This document shows positions 1 to 11,980 of a DNA stretch of 64,000 bases, piece by piece (the first letter of the stretch is position 1; every line of letters begins with the position of its first letter). The position numbers and the translations under genes are program-made. The DNA is from Acephala macrosclerotiorum (taxonomy: Eukaryota > Ascomycota > Leotiomycetes > Helotiales > Mollisiaceae), in the NCBI GenBank assembly GCA_014904845.1, contig MU119220.1, positions 124,001 through 188,000 on the forward strand, given 5' to 3'. The notes under the pieces were generated by a model. The model was not told where the DNA came from and did not search any database. It saw only the letters and a program-made list of their open reading frames with translations.

Positions 1-647
1 TAACACCAGGGTTGCATTTGTCAAGATCTTTTTTGAAGTCAATGTAGCGGAGTATATTGACAATGTGGTAGACGTACTAGTCGATATTGCGGTCGCCTTT
101 GTAGTTCAAAATAGGTTGAGGACTTTTCCCCTTGATAATTCTTCAGGCATCCCAGGACAGTCTAGTCAATCTGGACAAAACAATTGCCAGGTTCCTTGCG
201 ATCGCAATTTAGGCAGAGGACCAATTTTGCTGTACTTGAAAGTAGAGAACGTGGGTAAAGGTGAGCAGGCAATGGGTGAATCCTGGTGACCGAAACTGAA
301 GCAGAAATTTGACAAATGTGTAAGGGAGAATCAATTTATCCTCACTTGAGGAAAGGATGGATCAGATCTGAGTTTAGACGATGGGGTTCTTGACGGCGGA
401 AGGCCGTTATCAAGGACATAAACCGGCCACAGGTCAGAAAGGTTGATAGTATGAGAAACCCATGCATTTTTCACAGCTCATATTTCATGATAAGCCGAAT
501 TCATAACGCGTGAGCTTGCCTTGATGTATAGGCATCTGAAGTTTTCCTCCCCGGCCATAACGCCATGTAAATGCTCAATGCTCACCCCTCCCAAACTCCA
601 CCTATAGACCCCACCGTAATGACCAGTATGATTATGATGCCCGATAT
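1..647. other. 5' edge, no recognised gene
   Basis: No reading frame here has a recognisable domain or a plausible exon structure. The stretch lies downstream of the leftward RPB11 gene, so its right end should contain that gene's 3' UTR. Confidence 0.4.
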
Positions 648-1155
648 TTATCTGCCACCATTCTCCGCCGCGCCATCACCGCTAACCATCTTGCGAAGCT
701 CGTACTCCTTAGTGAATTCTCGGCTGAGGACTTCGAGGTCTCCGACCAGGGACTTGCAGGTTTCGACCAGAGCCTCCTTGGGAGAGATCTCACCGTCAGT
801 TTGGATGCGCAACTCGAATTTGGCAAAGAGGGGGTGAGGGACTAGATCGTGGGTTAGCAGAAAGACTAAGTTGGATGGGGAGCCGGAGCACATACTCTTG
901 TAGCCAGCGAAGAGGACGTGGGTGTTCTTGAGGAGAGCAGAGCGAACCATGTTGGCAAGAGTATGATCCTCCTTGTTGAAAGTGAAGATCGCGCTGTTGG
1001 CGGTACCTGCAGCAGTCAGAAGCTATTCGCAGAGCTTTGCGCGCAAACCTACGTGTATCTGAAGCCTCGGTGACCTTCTTCTCTCCGTCTCCAAGCAGGA
1101 ACAACTCGAATCTATCCGTCGTATCGTCAGCCTTAAACTTGGATGAAAGACCCAT
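648..1155 (-). CDS. RPB11: RNA polymerase II subunit RPB11
   Basis: Small core subunit of RNA polymerase II that pairs with RPB3 in the nucleus, the eukaryotic counterpart of half of the bacterial alpha dimer. Three exons, 1155-1053, 1006-896 and 841-648, join in frame to 135 residues; both introns have GT/AG ends. The start (MGLSSKFKADDTTDRFELFL) is followed by the family signature FNKEDHTLANMVRSALL, then GYKIPHPLFAKFELRIQT across the second junction. This is the dimerisation fold of the family. Length is slightly above the roughly 120 residues of yeast Rpb11, mostly from short N- and C-terminal extensions. Transcribed away from the nitronate monooxygenase gene. Identification is by family motifs and is firm. 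Confidence 0.95.
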
Positions 1156-2112
1156 TTTGTTGAACTGTCTGTGAAGCCCTTGTGTGTGAAGTGAGGTGTG
1201 GTGTTGATGGTTGCGCCGAGAGCTCGAAGCAAGATCTTAAATACTCGCGCTCTCGCACCCGACTCGAAAAGTTGACGCCTAGCGCGGTCTCGATGACGAC
1301 GTCCACCTTCCATCTACTCAAGTCCCCAAGCACCAAGATCGAACAAAGGGGAAAGGAAACGAGCGACGCGATTGCGGGGCGTACCTATCCGGGGCGTTCA
1401 TTTTTGCAACTTCCAAGAATTGCTATCCTATACAAATCATTAGCATCTCTTCCGCAGATCTCGACCAAGCAACGAGCATACTTACCAACGTCTATGCAAA
1501 GTATCGAGCTCTCGAGGGTTGAAGGGAGCGACGTGGAGGAGCAAAAGATTTGTCGAAGGAAGGACGTTCTTCGCATCGACATGATTGAGGCTCAGCGGGA
1601 AGACTTGCAGGGAGTGGTGGACCGAGCGTTGACGCTTGCAGGACACTACGGGTGCCAGCGATACCTTTCTCCTCCCCTCGGCAAACTCGGGAGGCGCAAA
1701 GAAATCTCTCGGGAATAGCAAACCCTGTGTGTCATCAAGTTAGATGAATGAGTATAGTACTCCAATGGGATACTCGTCAAGAGAGTCACGCCCTTCCATT
1801 GAGCATGAAGATCTTTGTCATTCCTATTCGAAGAGCTTGACATCTCCGCGGATCTCAGCAGCTTCATATACACATGCTACCCCTTTGCTTCCTCCCGCGC
1901 TTATCTCCTGTCCCCCGAGTCCGTCCTCTCCCTCTCCTAAGTTTGTCCTACCAGGTGGCTAAACGATCAATCCACGACAGTCCTAGCGGGTCTCTCCGTT
2001 GACTAGACGGTAAACTCCTTAAATTAAGAGCTTCGTTTCAACGAGCGTCTGTCCAAACATACTCAGCTTCCAGTCTTGAAAAGGATCTTTCCTCTTTTCT
2101 ATCACCGCCGAG
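1156..2112. promoter_or_regulatory. Divergent intergenic region RPB11 / nitronate monooxygenase
   Basis: About 950 bases separate the two divergent start codons. Several open frames cross it on both strands, but none shows a domain, and the long overlapping frames on both strands look like chance. It presumably holds both promoters; I see no convincing TATA element. Confidence 0.4.
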
Positions 2113-3180
2113 ATGGCTTCAAGGCATATCCAAAGCCTCAAGGCACACTATCCATGGGCTACCGGTCCCCTGATCGTCTCTGCACCTATGCGACTCATCG
2201 CAACCCCACCCCTCGCAATCGAAGTATCCCGAGCAGGAGGTCTAGGCTTCCTCGGAGTCGGTACAGATATCAGCAAGTTCTCTCCCTGGCTCAACGAAGC
2301 TTCTTCTACCCTCGATTCATCTCCAATTGCAAACAGCTCAACGGGCATCCTTCCCATCGGAGTGGGATTCATATGCTGGGGCATCGACCTCCTAACCACC
2401 CTCTCAGTCTTCTCATCCGCACCATCAAAACCAGCAGCAGCATGGCTATTCGCTCCTCGGTCCCCTCAAGACCTAGTATTATGGACAGAAGGCATCCGTC
2501 AAGCTACCAACAATAAAACGAAGATCTGGATCCAAGTCGGAACCGTGGCTATGGCTATCGATGTCGCGAAGAGCTGCAAACCAGATGTTCTTGTCATCCA
2601 AGGGGCTGATGCTGGAGGTCACGGCCTAGCGCAATCGAGCTCGATCATTTCGTTGTTGCCAGAATGTGTGGATGCTCTTGCTCGAGAAGGGTTTGGAGAT
2701 ATTCCCCTCATTGCTGCGGGAGGAATCATGAATGGGAGAGGTGCTGCTGCTGCGTTGACTTTGGGAGCTAGTGGTGCTTGTATGGGAACTAGATTCTTGG
2801 CTACTCCAGAAGCGGTTATTAGTCAGGGATACAAAAATGCCGTTGTGGAGGCGAAAGATGGAGGGGTAACAACGGCACGGACTACTGTCTACGACAGGAT
2901 CCGAGGTACGATTGGCTGGCCAGAGACTTACAATGCGAGAGGAGTACTGAACCAGAGTTTCTGGGATAATGGGAAAGGGATGAGTGATGAAGTAAATAAG
3001 AGGTTATATGAAGAGGAGATGAAGAAAGGTGATGCTGGTTGGGGAAACCAGGGGAGAATGACGACTTATGCAGGGACTGGAGTCGGTTTGGTACAGAAGA
3101 TCCAACCGGCTGGGGATATCGTACGAGAGGTCCTCAAGGATGCGAAAGAGCGCTTGTCTGCTACGAATAGCATATTCTAG
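2113..3180 (+). CDS. Nitronate monooxygenase (2-nitropropane dioxygenase family)
   Basis: Single-exon protein of 355 residues, the usual size for fungal FMN-dependent nitronate monooxygenases, which oxidise toxic alkyl nitronates such as propionate 3-nitronate. The TIM-barrel FMN-binding landmarks are present: the N-terminal SAPM segment, GGLGFLGVG near residue 40, QGADAGGHG near 174 with the conserved glycine-rich loop and histidine, and AAGGIMNGRGAAAALTLGA near 215 followed by GTRFLATPE. A secretory signal and membrane segments are absent, suggesting a cytosolic enzyme. The start is the first ATG of the frame. Exact substrate cannot be inferred; the family also contains enoyl reductase-like relatives. 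Confidence 0.9.
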   Translation: MASRHIQSLKAHYPWATGPLIVSAPMRLIATPPLAIEVSRAGGLGFLGVGTDISKFSPWLNEASSTLDSSPIANSSTGILPIGVGFICWGIDLLTTLSVFSSAPSKPAAAWLFAPRSPQDLVLWTEGIRQATNNKTKIWIQVGTVAMAIDVAKSCKPDVLVIQGADAGGHGLAQSSSIISLLPECVDALAREGFGDIPLIAAGGIMNGRGAAAALTLGASGACMGTRFLATPEAVISQGYKNAVVEAKDGGVTTARTTVYDRIRGTIGWPETYNARGVLNQSFWDNGKGMSDEVNKRLYEEEMKKGDAGWGNQGRMTTYAGTGVGLVQKIQPAGDIVREVLKDAKERLSATNSIF

Positions 3181-3688
3181 GGATCCAATGTCGGCACTCA
3201 AAATGTAGCGAGGTTGATCTGCAAACAAGAAGCTTGAAAATGACTCAATCACCAATTTTGCTCTATCTTCATGCATACACATCCGGCTTGGGATAATTGA
3301 AATGCCGTACCTCCTCGGCTACAACCCCTTTTTCCTTTCTTTTTCTTTGACAATTCTCGCTTAAGACCATGAGGAAGCGAATGAACAGGTCTCAAACCTC
3401 CTCCTAGAAATTGGAAAGCGCCGCTTGATCGGTGAAATATGTTGAGATAAGATCGCACAAGCACAAGCGAGACTTGCTAAAAGCGTGTGATCAAGGTCAA
3501 ATACTGGGGCCGGAAATCTGACAGCGGGAAGAGTCCGCCCCACCCGCCGGAGGAATCTTATCCGAAGGCAGTCGGCCGAGTTGCCTACTTAGGTAGGTAT
3601 ATATCTCGACGAAGTACCTCGTACACAACTACACAACTCACAACAACGAACGCCCTGGTCTCGTTCGGACAACCATCATTTACACGCC
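3181..3688. promoter_or_regulatory. Promoter region of the aminopeptidase gene
   Basis: Between the oxygenase stop and the aminopeptidase start. A TATA-like GTATATATC lies at 3597-3605, about 85 bases before the ATG, and is followed by a C/A-rich leader typical of fungal 5' UTRs. Confidence 0.4.
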
Positions 3689-5378
3689 ATGTTGCGCTCC
3701 GTACTCGTGCTTCTTCTGAGCATCTCGCAACTTGCCCTCGGCTCCTCGATCCAGGACAACCAAGTGGTCCTCGCGCCATCTCCAAATGCACGTGCAGAGC
3801 ACGTAGTGGACGATGCAATTCTCGCGGCCCTCAAGACACATTCTGATCCGGTCGCTGCACTGGTTTCCCTTCAGCCTGAGGTTGCAGCAGACCTCGCCCA
3901 GCCACGACTTTTACACGTCATCGGTGAGCAAAAGCCAGAATGGATGACTGAAGGAGACAAACTACGCCTTCGGAAACAGGGGAAGAAGTTCATAGATATC
4001 ACGGATCATCAAGATTTCTATGCCCAGCAGGTGGATACGTTGTCCGGAAAAGCAAGTGCGTGCCTTTTCAATCCAGTCGAGGTACTTTTATTTACGCAGT
4101 TTGTAGATCTCCCCAACTTGACGCAGCAGCGTCTCATCAAGCCACTCCTCTCTCATGTCTCGACGGACAGAATGTACGATGTCCTCAAGCACATGACGAG
4201 CTACTATAATCGTTACTATGGCGGTACTCACGGAGCGCTGAGTGCCGAATGGCTACATGACCACATCGCTGGTGTAGGCTTCTCCAATTCGTCCCAGTAC
4301 GGAAGATACTAACCCAGCAGGATCACAGATCATCGACGGCTCCCCATTCGGAACCCACATCTCCCTCGAATATTTTACCCACCCCTTCCCCCAATCATCA
4401 ATCATTGCACGCTTTGAACCAAAAGTCCGTAACTTCTCACAACCTCTAACTATTCTCGGCGCACCAAGATTCCGCAAACTATCTGTTCCCTCTCCTGCCT
4501 GCACCAGGTGCGGATGATGATTGTTCCGGCACTGTCAGTATCCTAGAGGCGTTCCGAATCTTGGCCGAGAGCGGGTACACGCCCAAGAACGGCCCGGTTG
4601 AGTTTCATTGGTATGCGGCTGAGGAAGGTGGATTGTTGGGTAGCCAGGCTATTGCGAGGTACAAGAAGGAGCAGGGGGCAACTATTGGGGCTATGATGGA
4701 GTTTGTGAGTGATTCCAATCGAACCATCTCCTTTTTACTGCAATGAAACTGATGGTCTATAGGATATGACCGCTTTCATCGCCCGAAACGCAACCGAATC
4801 CATCGGTTTCATCAAAACCCAAGCCGATGAAGCGCTCACAAACTGGCTCTTGAAGCTGAGCAAGGAATATATCTCCATTCCTGCGGAGATATATGAACTC
4901 GCAGCGTAAGTCTCCACGTTCCCAATTTCTTTCTCGATAAAGGTAGCTAATGAAAAAGTGGTGCTGGTTCGGACTACATGTCCTATACACAACTCAACTA
5001 CCCTGCTGGTTTCGCTTCGGAGGGGAATCCTCTGTCGAACGGCAAGTTCCCTGGCGACTATAACCCGTACATTCATGGGGTGAATGATACAATGTAAGTA
5101 ACATCCCGCCCTTTATCTGACAATATTTTCAGAGCTGAGCTCTTCGCGAGTATTGCGAACTCGGCTCAGCTCGTCGACTCCCAAATTATCCTTCAAATCT
5201 CATACTGATCTACATATAGGGATGTTGATGATGAGACTGGGTTCTTTTCTCTTGATGTAAGTCTCTTCCCTATATTTGTCTGGGCTGTTGTTAATGTTGG
5301 TAGCATATGGCGAGATTCTCGGAGCTGGCGATTGCTTTTGCTGTGGAGCAGGGCGGGTGGGACAATGCCTGGCGGTAA
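3689..5378 (+). pseudogene. Secreted leucine aminopeptidase, M28 family, frameshifted
   Basis: Zinc aminopeptidase of the fungal secreted Lap type. Starts with a signal peptide (MLRSVLVLLLSISQLALG). Exons read 3689-4271, 4321-4704, 4763-4905, 4959-5093, 5220-5256 and 5304-5378, all with GT/AG introns. The family order is intact: LHDHIAG, FGTHISLEYFTH, a GADDDCSGT metal motif, [15 protein letters not shown] with the catalytic glutamates, AGSDYMSY, and HMARFSELAIAF near the end. The exception is at 4464: after LTILGA the codon that should be His of the HQDS metal motif has lost two nucleotides, shifting the frame to an early stop; every exon downstream continues in the other frame. A 48-bp in-frame stretch at about 4054-4101 could be a GC-AG intron. 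It may be a recent null allele or a sequence error; if corrected, it is an ordinary enzyme. Confidence 0.8.
5132..5172 (+). repeat. Inverted repeat inside aminopeptidase intron 4
   Basis: GAGCTGAGC at 5132-5140 is the exact reverse complement of GCTCAGCTC at 5164-5172, and an inner TTCGC/GCGAA pair extends the potential hairpin. It lies in a 126-bp intron, more than twice the length of most introns in this window. Confidence 0.6.
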
Positions 5379-6840
5379 AGAAAGCGGAGTCACCCGAGGT
5401 TCATCTAAGGACCTGCTTTTAGATCTGTAGAAGGTTAATGGGTCTGTGTGCTGCATTATCTTACAAGTTCCAAGAATACGTCTTGCGTGCCTCTCAGAAG
5501 TTTGTACATACTTTACAGCTCGTTTCTCAGTTTGGGTCAGGATACATAGAACAAGGGTCGGGGTCAACGCGACGATAGGCACAAAGCCATTGACAGCCTT
5601 AGATAGCACAAAGTTGAGACGAGAAGTTGGCTTGTAATTAGCAGAAAGAAGCTCAAAGAAGCATACCAGGTTTCAAGGTTGTGTTAATTTCTGAAGACTA
5701 ACCTCTTTTTTTCGACTCCCTGAAAAACCACTCCACCCCACTTTACCCCTCACTCTAAAGATATAAAATCACTTCCTACCCCATGACTACTCTTCCATAA
5801 ATAACAACCAGCCAATGCTCTCATTCCCATCGAGATTGACCCGGGTCCAGACCCCGCTTTCGGACAACGATATCTTATTCCTACTAGGTCGTACTTCGTA
5901 TATAAATCAGTACCTAGGCTACTCGCACAAACTCAAATATCAGGAAAACTGAAGAGCAATCGAAATAGGGGGACGGGAGTCGGGTTTGTTGTCATAAGAT
6001 ATCAGGCAATGATTACTCTCAAATGGGCATCTGGGGTTGCGACAAGATGTAGAGTTGAGAGACGGTGCTTGGGAATAGTTGACAGTGATCTGAAGCTTTC
6101 ATCTGAACCCAATGTGCCTAGTTGTCAAAACTTTCCTTGTTATCAACAGATATTAGATCGATCTGATTCTCTGGTTGGTTTAAGCCACGAATACCAACTT
6201 GCAAGCTCTGAGTAGGCCAAAATTGTCTAAATATAATATAATATGTTCCATCATTTGGGGAAGTATAATCCATCTTCCCCATAGGAGAGAGGTATCGTTG
6301 ACGAACTGGAGTAGAGTGAAAATTTGAAATACAATTAGAGTTCTGTCATTTTATAGTTTCGGGAGAGGGTGGAGATTGTTTCGAGCTTGCTTTTAGGAGT
6401 TGGGCAGTGAATCGGTCAAAAGCAATCGCAATGAATAAAAGAGTGACTGGAGCCTCCGGGTTCAAAATGCCAAAAGATAGAGCGAAAGACATTTTAGTAG
6501 CAGTATTGTCTGACAACATTTGTATCCTAGCAACGAGGAATCTGGCTGAACTGAGTGAAATACTTCGTGTCTCTTCGGTTTGCAGAATCTACTCGGCTCA
6601 CATCAATGTCCCACAACCTCAAGACTAATCAAGCAACATCGTCGCTAATTTGTGACCAATGCCATGCTTTTGTACACCAACATCTAATAATACCAAACTT
6701 CTAACTAACCACGTAGGGTATCTATCCTGTTTTCATCATCCTCCCTATGCAATTTTCTCCTCCCCTCTTCTACCCAACCAACCCACCATCCCTCCCCTCC
6801 CCTTTCCCCTCCACAACCCTTCCTTCCATCGCCCCCTTAA
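5379..6840. other. Convergent intergenic region
   Basis: About 1.46 kb between the aminopeptidase 3' end and the VHC1 3' end. It holds a few short frames and a small AT-rich patch near 6228-6242, but nothing I can assign. Confidence 0.4.
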
Positions 6841-9800
6841 TCACAAACTCATAGTAACAGTCATACTATTACTATGCACCATCAAAACGGGCGGACACCC
6901 CCTACATAAAACCTCCAAATCCCCTAAATACCCCACACTAGCCTCAACACTCTCACACGTGCCCTCCACAGGACTCGGTAACGTCGTGAACATAACAGCC
7001 GTATTTTTACTCTTGCTTCTCATTAATTCGTTCAGGATCAGGTGTTGGGCGCGACAGGGGAGGTCATTGAAGCTTAATGGGACAGCTTGAGTGGAGTATG
7101 ATGAGCCGCGGCGGGAGGTGGTGGGGTTGATGGAAGGGTCGAGGGGTTCGATTACTTCGGAGATGTTGTCTGGGAGCGACATATTTGGGCGGTACGCGGA
7201 GGGAAGACGGGTGCCGCGGAGGTGGGCAGGTGGTGAGGGGGTGTCGGTGAACATGATGCTTGGACCGGGACCGTCTGAATCCGCAACTTTGGTCATTGGG
7301 ACGGGCTTGCTAGAAAATTTCGGCTGCGATGCATGGCGGGAGATGGATGGACGTTCGGAGCGGACGGAGGCGGGGCGGGTGGAAGATTCGGGATTTATGG
7401 GAGATTTATCGGGCTCTTTGAGGGGTTTATCGAGCTCTTTTAGGGAGGCGGGTTTGCTTGATGTTCCGTCTGATGTGGTTTTTAGGGATGTTGATAGGTT
7501 GGAGATAGAAGGTGGTTTTCTGTTCGGGCTTTCAGATCTTTTGAATGTGAGGTCCGGTGCCGAGAGTGCTGCTGGTGCGTCGCTGGCGGATATTGCTGCG
7601 AATTCGGGAATAGGTGGCCTTCTCGAAGGTCTTTCGGGAACTTTGACTTCTTTTTCGCCTGTTGCTCTCTTTGACGGCGGTGGGCCTCTCAATGTGTCAC
7701 CGTGACTACGCCGTCTGCGAATCGTTGTTTTCGTTGGTGATTGGGGACTATCACTGCTAGACTCGAAATCGTCGATGTCCCCTTCACTTGCAGCACTTTG
7801 GTCAGAGTCAGCGATGGCTTCCGAGTCACTCTCATCTTCGGACCCGCTGCTGGAGTCTTCGCTTGCACTGCCTGTTGATGCGTGGTGTTGGACAATATTG
7901 TCCGACAGTTGATGAGTCCTCATGCCTAGACTAACCCCAAGCTTTGTGATACCACTCATGGTATGCTTCCTCTTGGATTTTCTTAACAGTCTTCGCAGGC
8001 CCAGGAAACGTTCGACCCTCTCGTCTCTTGGGCCCTGCTGGAACGATGATTCTGGCCAAGCAGATCCAGCTGTAAAGATGCTTGCAATCTCTGCAAGATC
8101 TTCAGTTCCAGATGTTGGTCCACGCTTCCCTCGAATCTTCTGAATGTCGTCCCACCATTCCTGACCTTGCAGGCAGTCTTCAACCTTGTCAACATGCTCT
8201 TTGCCTGGGTCTGCTCCATTTACGATGATCTCGTATGTTGGTAGCTTTCCTGAGGCCAGCCACAGGACGACAACTTCCGCTTCAATTCGTAGATTTTCGA
8301 GAAGCGACTGAACTCGGCCTCGTTCTTCCTCGACGTCTGATTCGTATTCAACGAAAACAATTACGCGCAGCTTATAGGCCCTTTTCCAGGCAGGAACGGT
8401 GTTTAAGATGACACCGAGCTGCAAAATCAACGTATCTAAATCAAATTAGCTTACTATTATCTCGTTCAACGGCAAGACATACATGTATCAAAGTTCGTTG
8501 TCAGCACGTTCTGCTTATTGTCGCCCTCTGCGGCTATCTCGGCGGACATTTGAATAGGCCACAAATCGATGTACTTTTTGCTGTACTGGGAACCGGGTTC
8601 AGGAAATTCCAAGTCTTGAAAGCCCTTTGCAACGGCAACATTAATCTGAAGTCGCAAGAGCAGATCTTCAAGAATTGTGACATAGCTTGTGACGCTCATC
8701 ATGCCTTCCGTCCTACAGGAGTCCGTCGGCAGGATTCCTTGCAGCTTCGGATCTTTACTATCCCTAGGAGCTGGCTCGTGAGATGCAGAAGACTTCGGTC
8801 TGATCTCGGGCGATCGAAGCTCAGGGATATCGATCAAAGGCAATTTTCTTCTCAGGTCGTCGAGGTTATAGAATCCGAGGACCGCGATATTTGGCCGCAT
8901 GCCTCCAAGACCAGCGCTCAGGACAATGTTTCGAGCGCCCCATTCGACCCCTGGCGAAATAGCAATGTTCACGAAGGCTTTGATCTTCGAGAAATCGATA
9001 TATTTAGTCCAGGCAGCTTGTTGCCTCCTGGCCTCAGGAACGGAACCTCCAAAGTCATCTGTCACAATGACATGACCAAGGATATACAAAGCTCCCTTCT
9101 TCATGGAGTTGCAGAACTGGATCAACTTGTACTGTCGCCGAGGATCGTTCACGAACAGTAGAATCTGGGGCCGCCAAAACTTGACATGCTCCTGTTTTAA
9201 TCTGAGGAGGTACTTTCGCACTTGATGATAGATGAGATTCTGAGAGACATCTCCCCAACTCTTCGGCGGACTGGTATAGTGGATGATGAGGAAAATAGCG
9301 ATGAGAATGCCTACGCAACCAGTTGCATAGAGACTTGAATGTAATCAGCTTTCTAAAATACAGAAGGAATAGAGGGTCGATAAAGGGAGGGTCGTGCCAT
9401 GGTCCTGGTATTGGAAATTTGAAGAAAGGAATATGTAGATTGGGAAACTTACCCGTCAACGAAGAACATAGCCACTGCTGAGATAATGGTGCCGGAAAGT
9501 GCTGTTTGCCAGTTGAAGAAATGGAAAGATGGTCTAAAGTTCGGAGCAGAACCAATCTTCAGTAAGAAACAAGCTAGGTTCATAACGAGGAATGTCATCT
9601 GTGATGTTAGTTTGAGCTGAGGTTTCCGTGAGAAACCTGTCTGAACTTACGAGATAAGTCATGGTAGTGAAAGAGGCGATCTGATTGAGATCACAGAGCA
9701 TTGTAATCTGAGCCACGACATATGTTGCGATGATAGCTCTTGTAGGCTCATCACCTTTCTTCGTACCTTGTGCGAAGACAGAGAATCCAGGGAGAAGGTT

Positions 9801-11293
9801 GTCTCGAGCCAACGCCTGCAAAAGTTTTGCAGAACCAATTACTCCCATCAACGTCGAGAAAAACGAGCTGGCAAATTCGCCCAGAAGGATGACGACTCCT
9901 GAAATGTTCGTATCTCGTATAACATTCGTGTTTCTGTTGAAAGAAGCTCTAGTGGTCGTGGCTGCCATTGCGAATATGACAAGGGTATAAAGAACAAAAG
10001 TTGTACCAAGACCGTAAAGGGTTCCTTTAGGAATCGATTTGCTGGGGTTTTTGAGATCCCCGGACATGCTTGCGCCAGCAAAGATACCACCTGTTGCTGG
10101 AAACAGGATACCAAAGAGATCTTGGAAGGTCTCTTTGCCTGGAAGCATGCTCCCAGCAGCTCCCCTCGTGAGTTGAGGCATCAAGTTGCCAAGGAATGTG
10201 GTCCAGCTGAGACCAGTGTATTCAATCTTGAGTTTTCGGTCCTCAAATGGCGAGACCACAAGGGCGGAGAAAGGGATGCTGAGAGTGGCGACGAGAAGAA
10301 CAACCAGCAGTCCATTGCTAGCACGAGCAAAGATCGATGACCCAGCAAGGCATATTGCCGTACATATTACTAGGACAATCGTCGACCATAAGTATGAGTA
10401 CCACCTTCCTTCTGGGAGAATCTCTGCCCAATTTCCCTCTTTCGCACCAAAGTTCACATTGAGACAGTCGATTAGTCCGACAGCATTCAGACCGGTGTTG
10501 AAAACGAAACCTAAGTAGAAGACGATTCCGATCGATCCGCCGAATTCGGGTCCCAGCGATCTCGATATCAGGTAGTATGCTCCTCCTCCACGGACTGTTC
10601 CATTCGATGCAATTGCGGAAAGTGAAAGGGTGGTGATTAAATTGATAATGTAGGCCGCAATCAACATGCCCATAATACCCAAAACTCCACCTTGGCCTGT
10701 AATACGAATCAGCAAGAAGTCCGGAACCTCTGGGGACAATGTAACTAACCAAGAATGAAGCCAAATCTCAAGAACATGAGAATGCTTAGAACATTCAAAC
10801 AAGTTGGCACATATACCCCGGAGAACATTCCCAGCTTCTCATCACCGCCGATGGGTCGAGGACCGAGTCCAGGTTTGGGCATAGACGAGTCTCCATTTGC
10901 CTTCTTGTCCCCAGAGCCGTCCAACATTTGAGCAGTCAAGGAGTCTGCTCCCATAGCTCCAGATTGTCTAGACGTCGATACCTTCCTCCGCCCGGAGATA
11001 GACCTCCTAGGCCTACTCGCAGATGTGCCACGTCCATCGTGGGGTTGCAGATGCAGAAGCCGCCTTGTGAGGTCATGTTCACGGGGCGGAGGGGTCGAGT
11101 CATTGGTGGCTGGTTCGTAGGGGTTCGAACTCCGTTCATTCGGCTGCTGGGACTCGACTGGTTCCGTGTCTTGCTCCTCGGCCAGCATAGAAAAGCGTCT
11201 GTTCAACTCGCCTGCATCGTCCCTTGCGGTTCGAGTCTGGAAGTTGGAATGTGAACGAATGGACCCTAGGTGAGAAGGACGTCCTGTGGGCAT
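6841..11293 (-). CDS. VHC1: Vacuolar cation-chloride cotransporter (SLC12 family, VHC1-like)
   Basis: Electroneutral K+/Cl- symporter of the SLC12/APC superfamily; the yeast orthologue Vhc1 acts in the vacuolar membrane. Five exons (11293-10750, 10696-9651, 9598-9453, 9333-8483, 8435-6841) join in frame to 1393 residues; introns are 47-119 bp with GT/AG ends. Residues 1-165 are a Ser/Pro/Arg-rich cytosolic tail. Transport begins with FSGVYVPTCLNVLSILMFLRFG, then GQGGVLGIMGMLIAAY and a conserved NGTVRGGGAYYLISRSLGPE helix, continuing through about 12 membrane segments to GCVGILIAIFLIIHY. The long C-terminal domain has the SLC12 ILLFVNDPRR region, then a disordered acidic-serine stretch (SEDSSSGSEDESDSE) and a Pro/Ser/Arg-rich part. 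It shares a promoter with the adjacent vacuolar amino acid transporter. Confidence 0.93.
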
Positions 11294-11980
11294 CTTTGCC
11301 TGGAATTAGCACTGGGAATTCCTTGCAGCAGACCCGGGCTTAGTGTTGAGACATCTTGTGATCAGCCTCATAACATGTTGGACGCGTTGCTCTTGGGTAA
11401 CAACATTCGGGAGCTTCAACACACGAATCGTATCCCTGCACAGGAACGTCATGAGACCCTCGCCAAGGTGGCTTGCTGTTGCTTGTGAAAATTTGAATGT
11501 CCGTCGCTCGCAGAGACTTCAGAGCTTGGAAAAGGACAACGAAAGAAGGAGAATAGCAAAATACCTGATAGAAGATCGCACAGGAATATTTGATGCGCGA
11601 TTATGAGAAGGCTGAGGCCGTCAGAACTGATATTAAAAGCCTTGACTAAGGCTAACCGAGGCGTTTTTAATGATTGGTCAACTCGATCAGGGTCTCCATC
11701 ACGTGAAAGAGCTTCCACTTGACATTTTGACGTGACGGGTGATCGTCTTTAGCTTTCATCACTGGAAAGAAACAGCTCGCGTGCTCATATTCTTCTTACT
11801 TGTGCTATTCCTCCCATAGTTTGTGTTCCTCGACCTCTGTGTGCATTCTAGGTTACCGTGCATGCGAATGTTGAGGCTGACGATATCTAGTCCAGCCGCT
11901 TTCCTTTTTCAAAGATGAGATAAGTCGTCTATCTCTGTCCCGCGACAGCACGATCATTTATTACGAACAAGACAATCACC
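11294..11980. promoter_or_regulatory. Divergent promoter VHC1 / AVT3-like
   Basis: 687 bases between the two start codons of two vacuolar-type transporters. No coding feature is evident. The arrangement suggests coordinated transcription, which is an inference from layout only. Confidence 0.5.

Noticed and set aside
1182..1718. 178-codon rightward frame between RPB11 and the nitronate monooxygenase
   Set aside because: It overlaps the 5' leader of RPB11, has no recognisable domain and competes with frames of similar length on the other strand.
7091..7705. 204-codon rightward frame opposite VHC1
   Set aside because: It lies fully inside the disordered C-terminal part of VHC1 and only mirrors its Ser/Pro codons.
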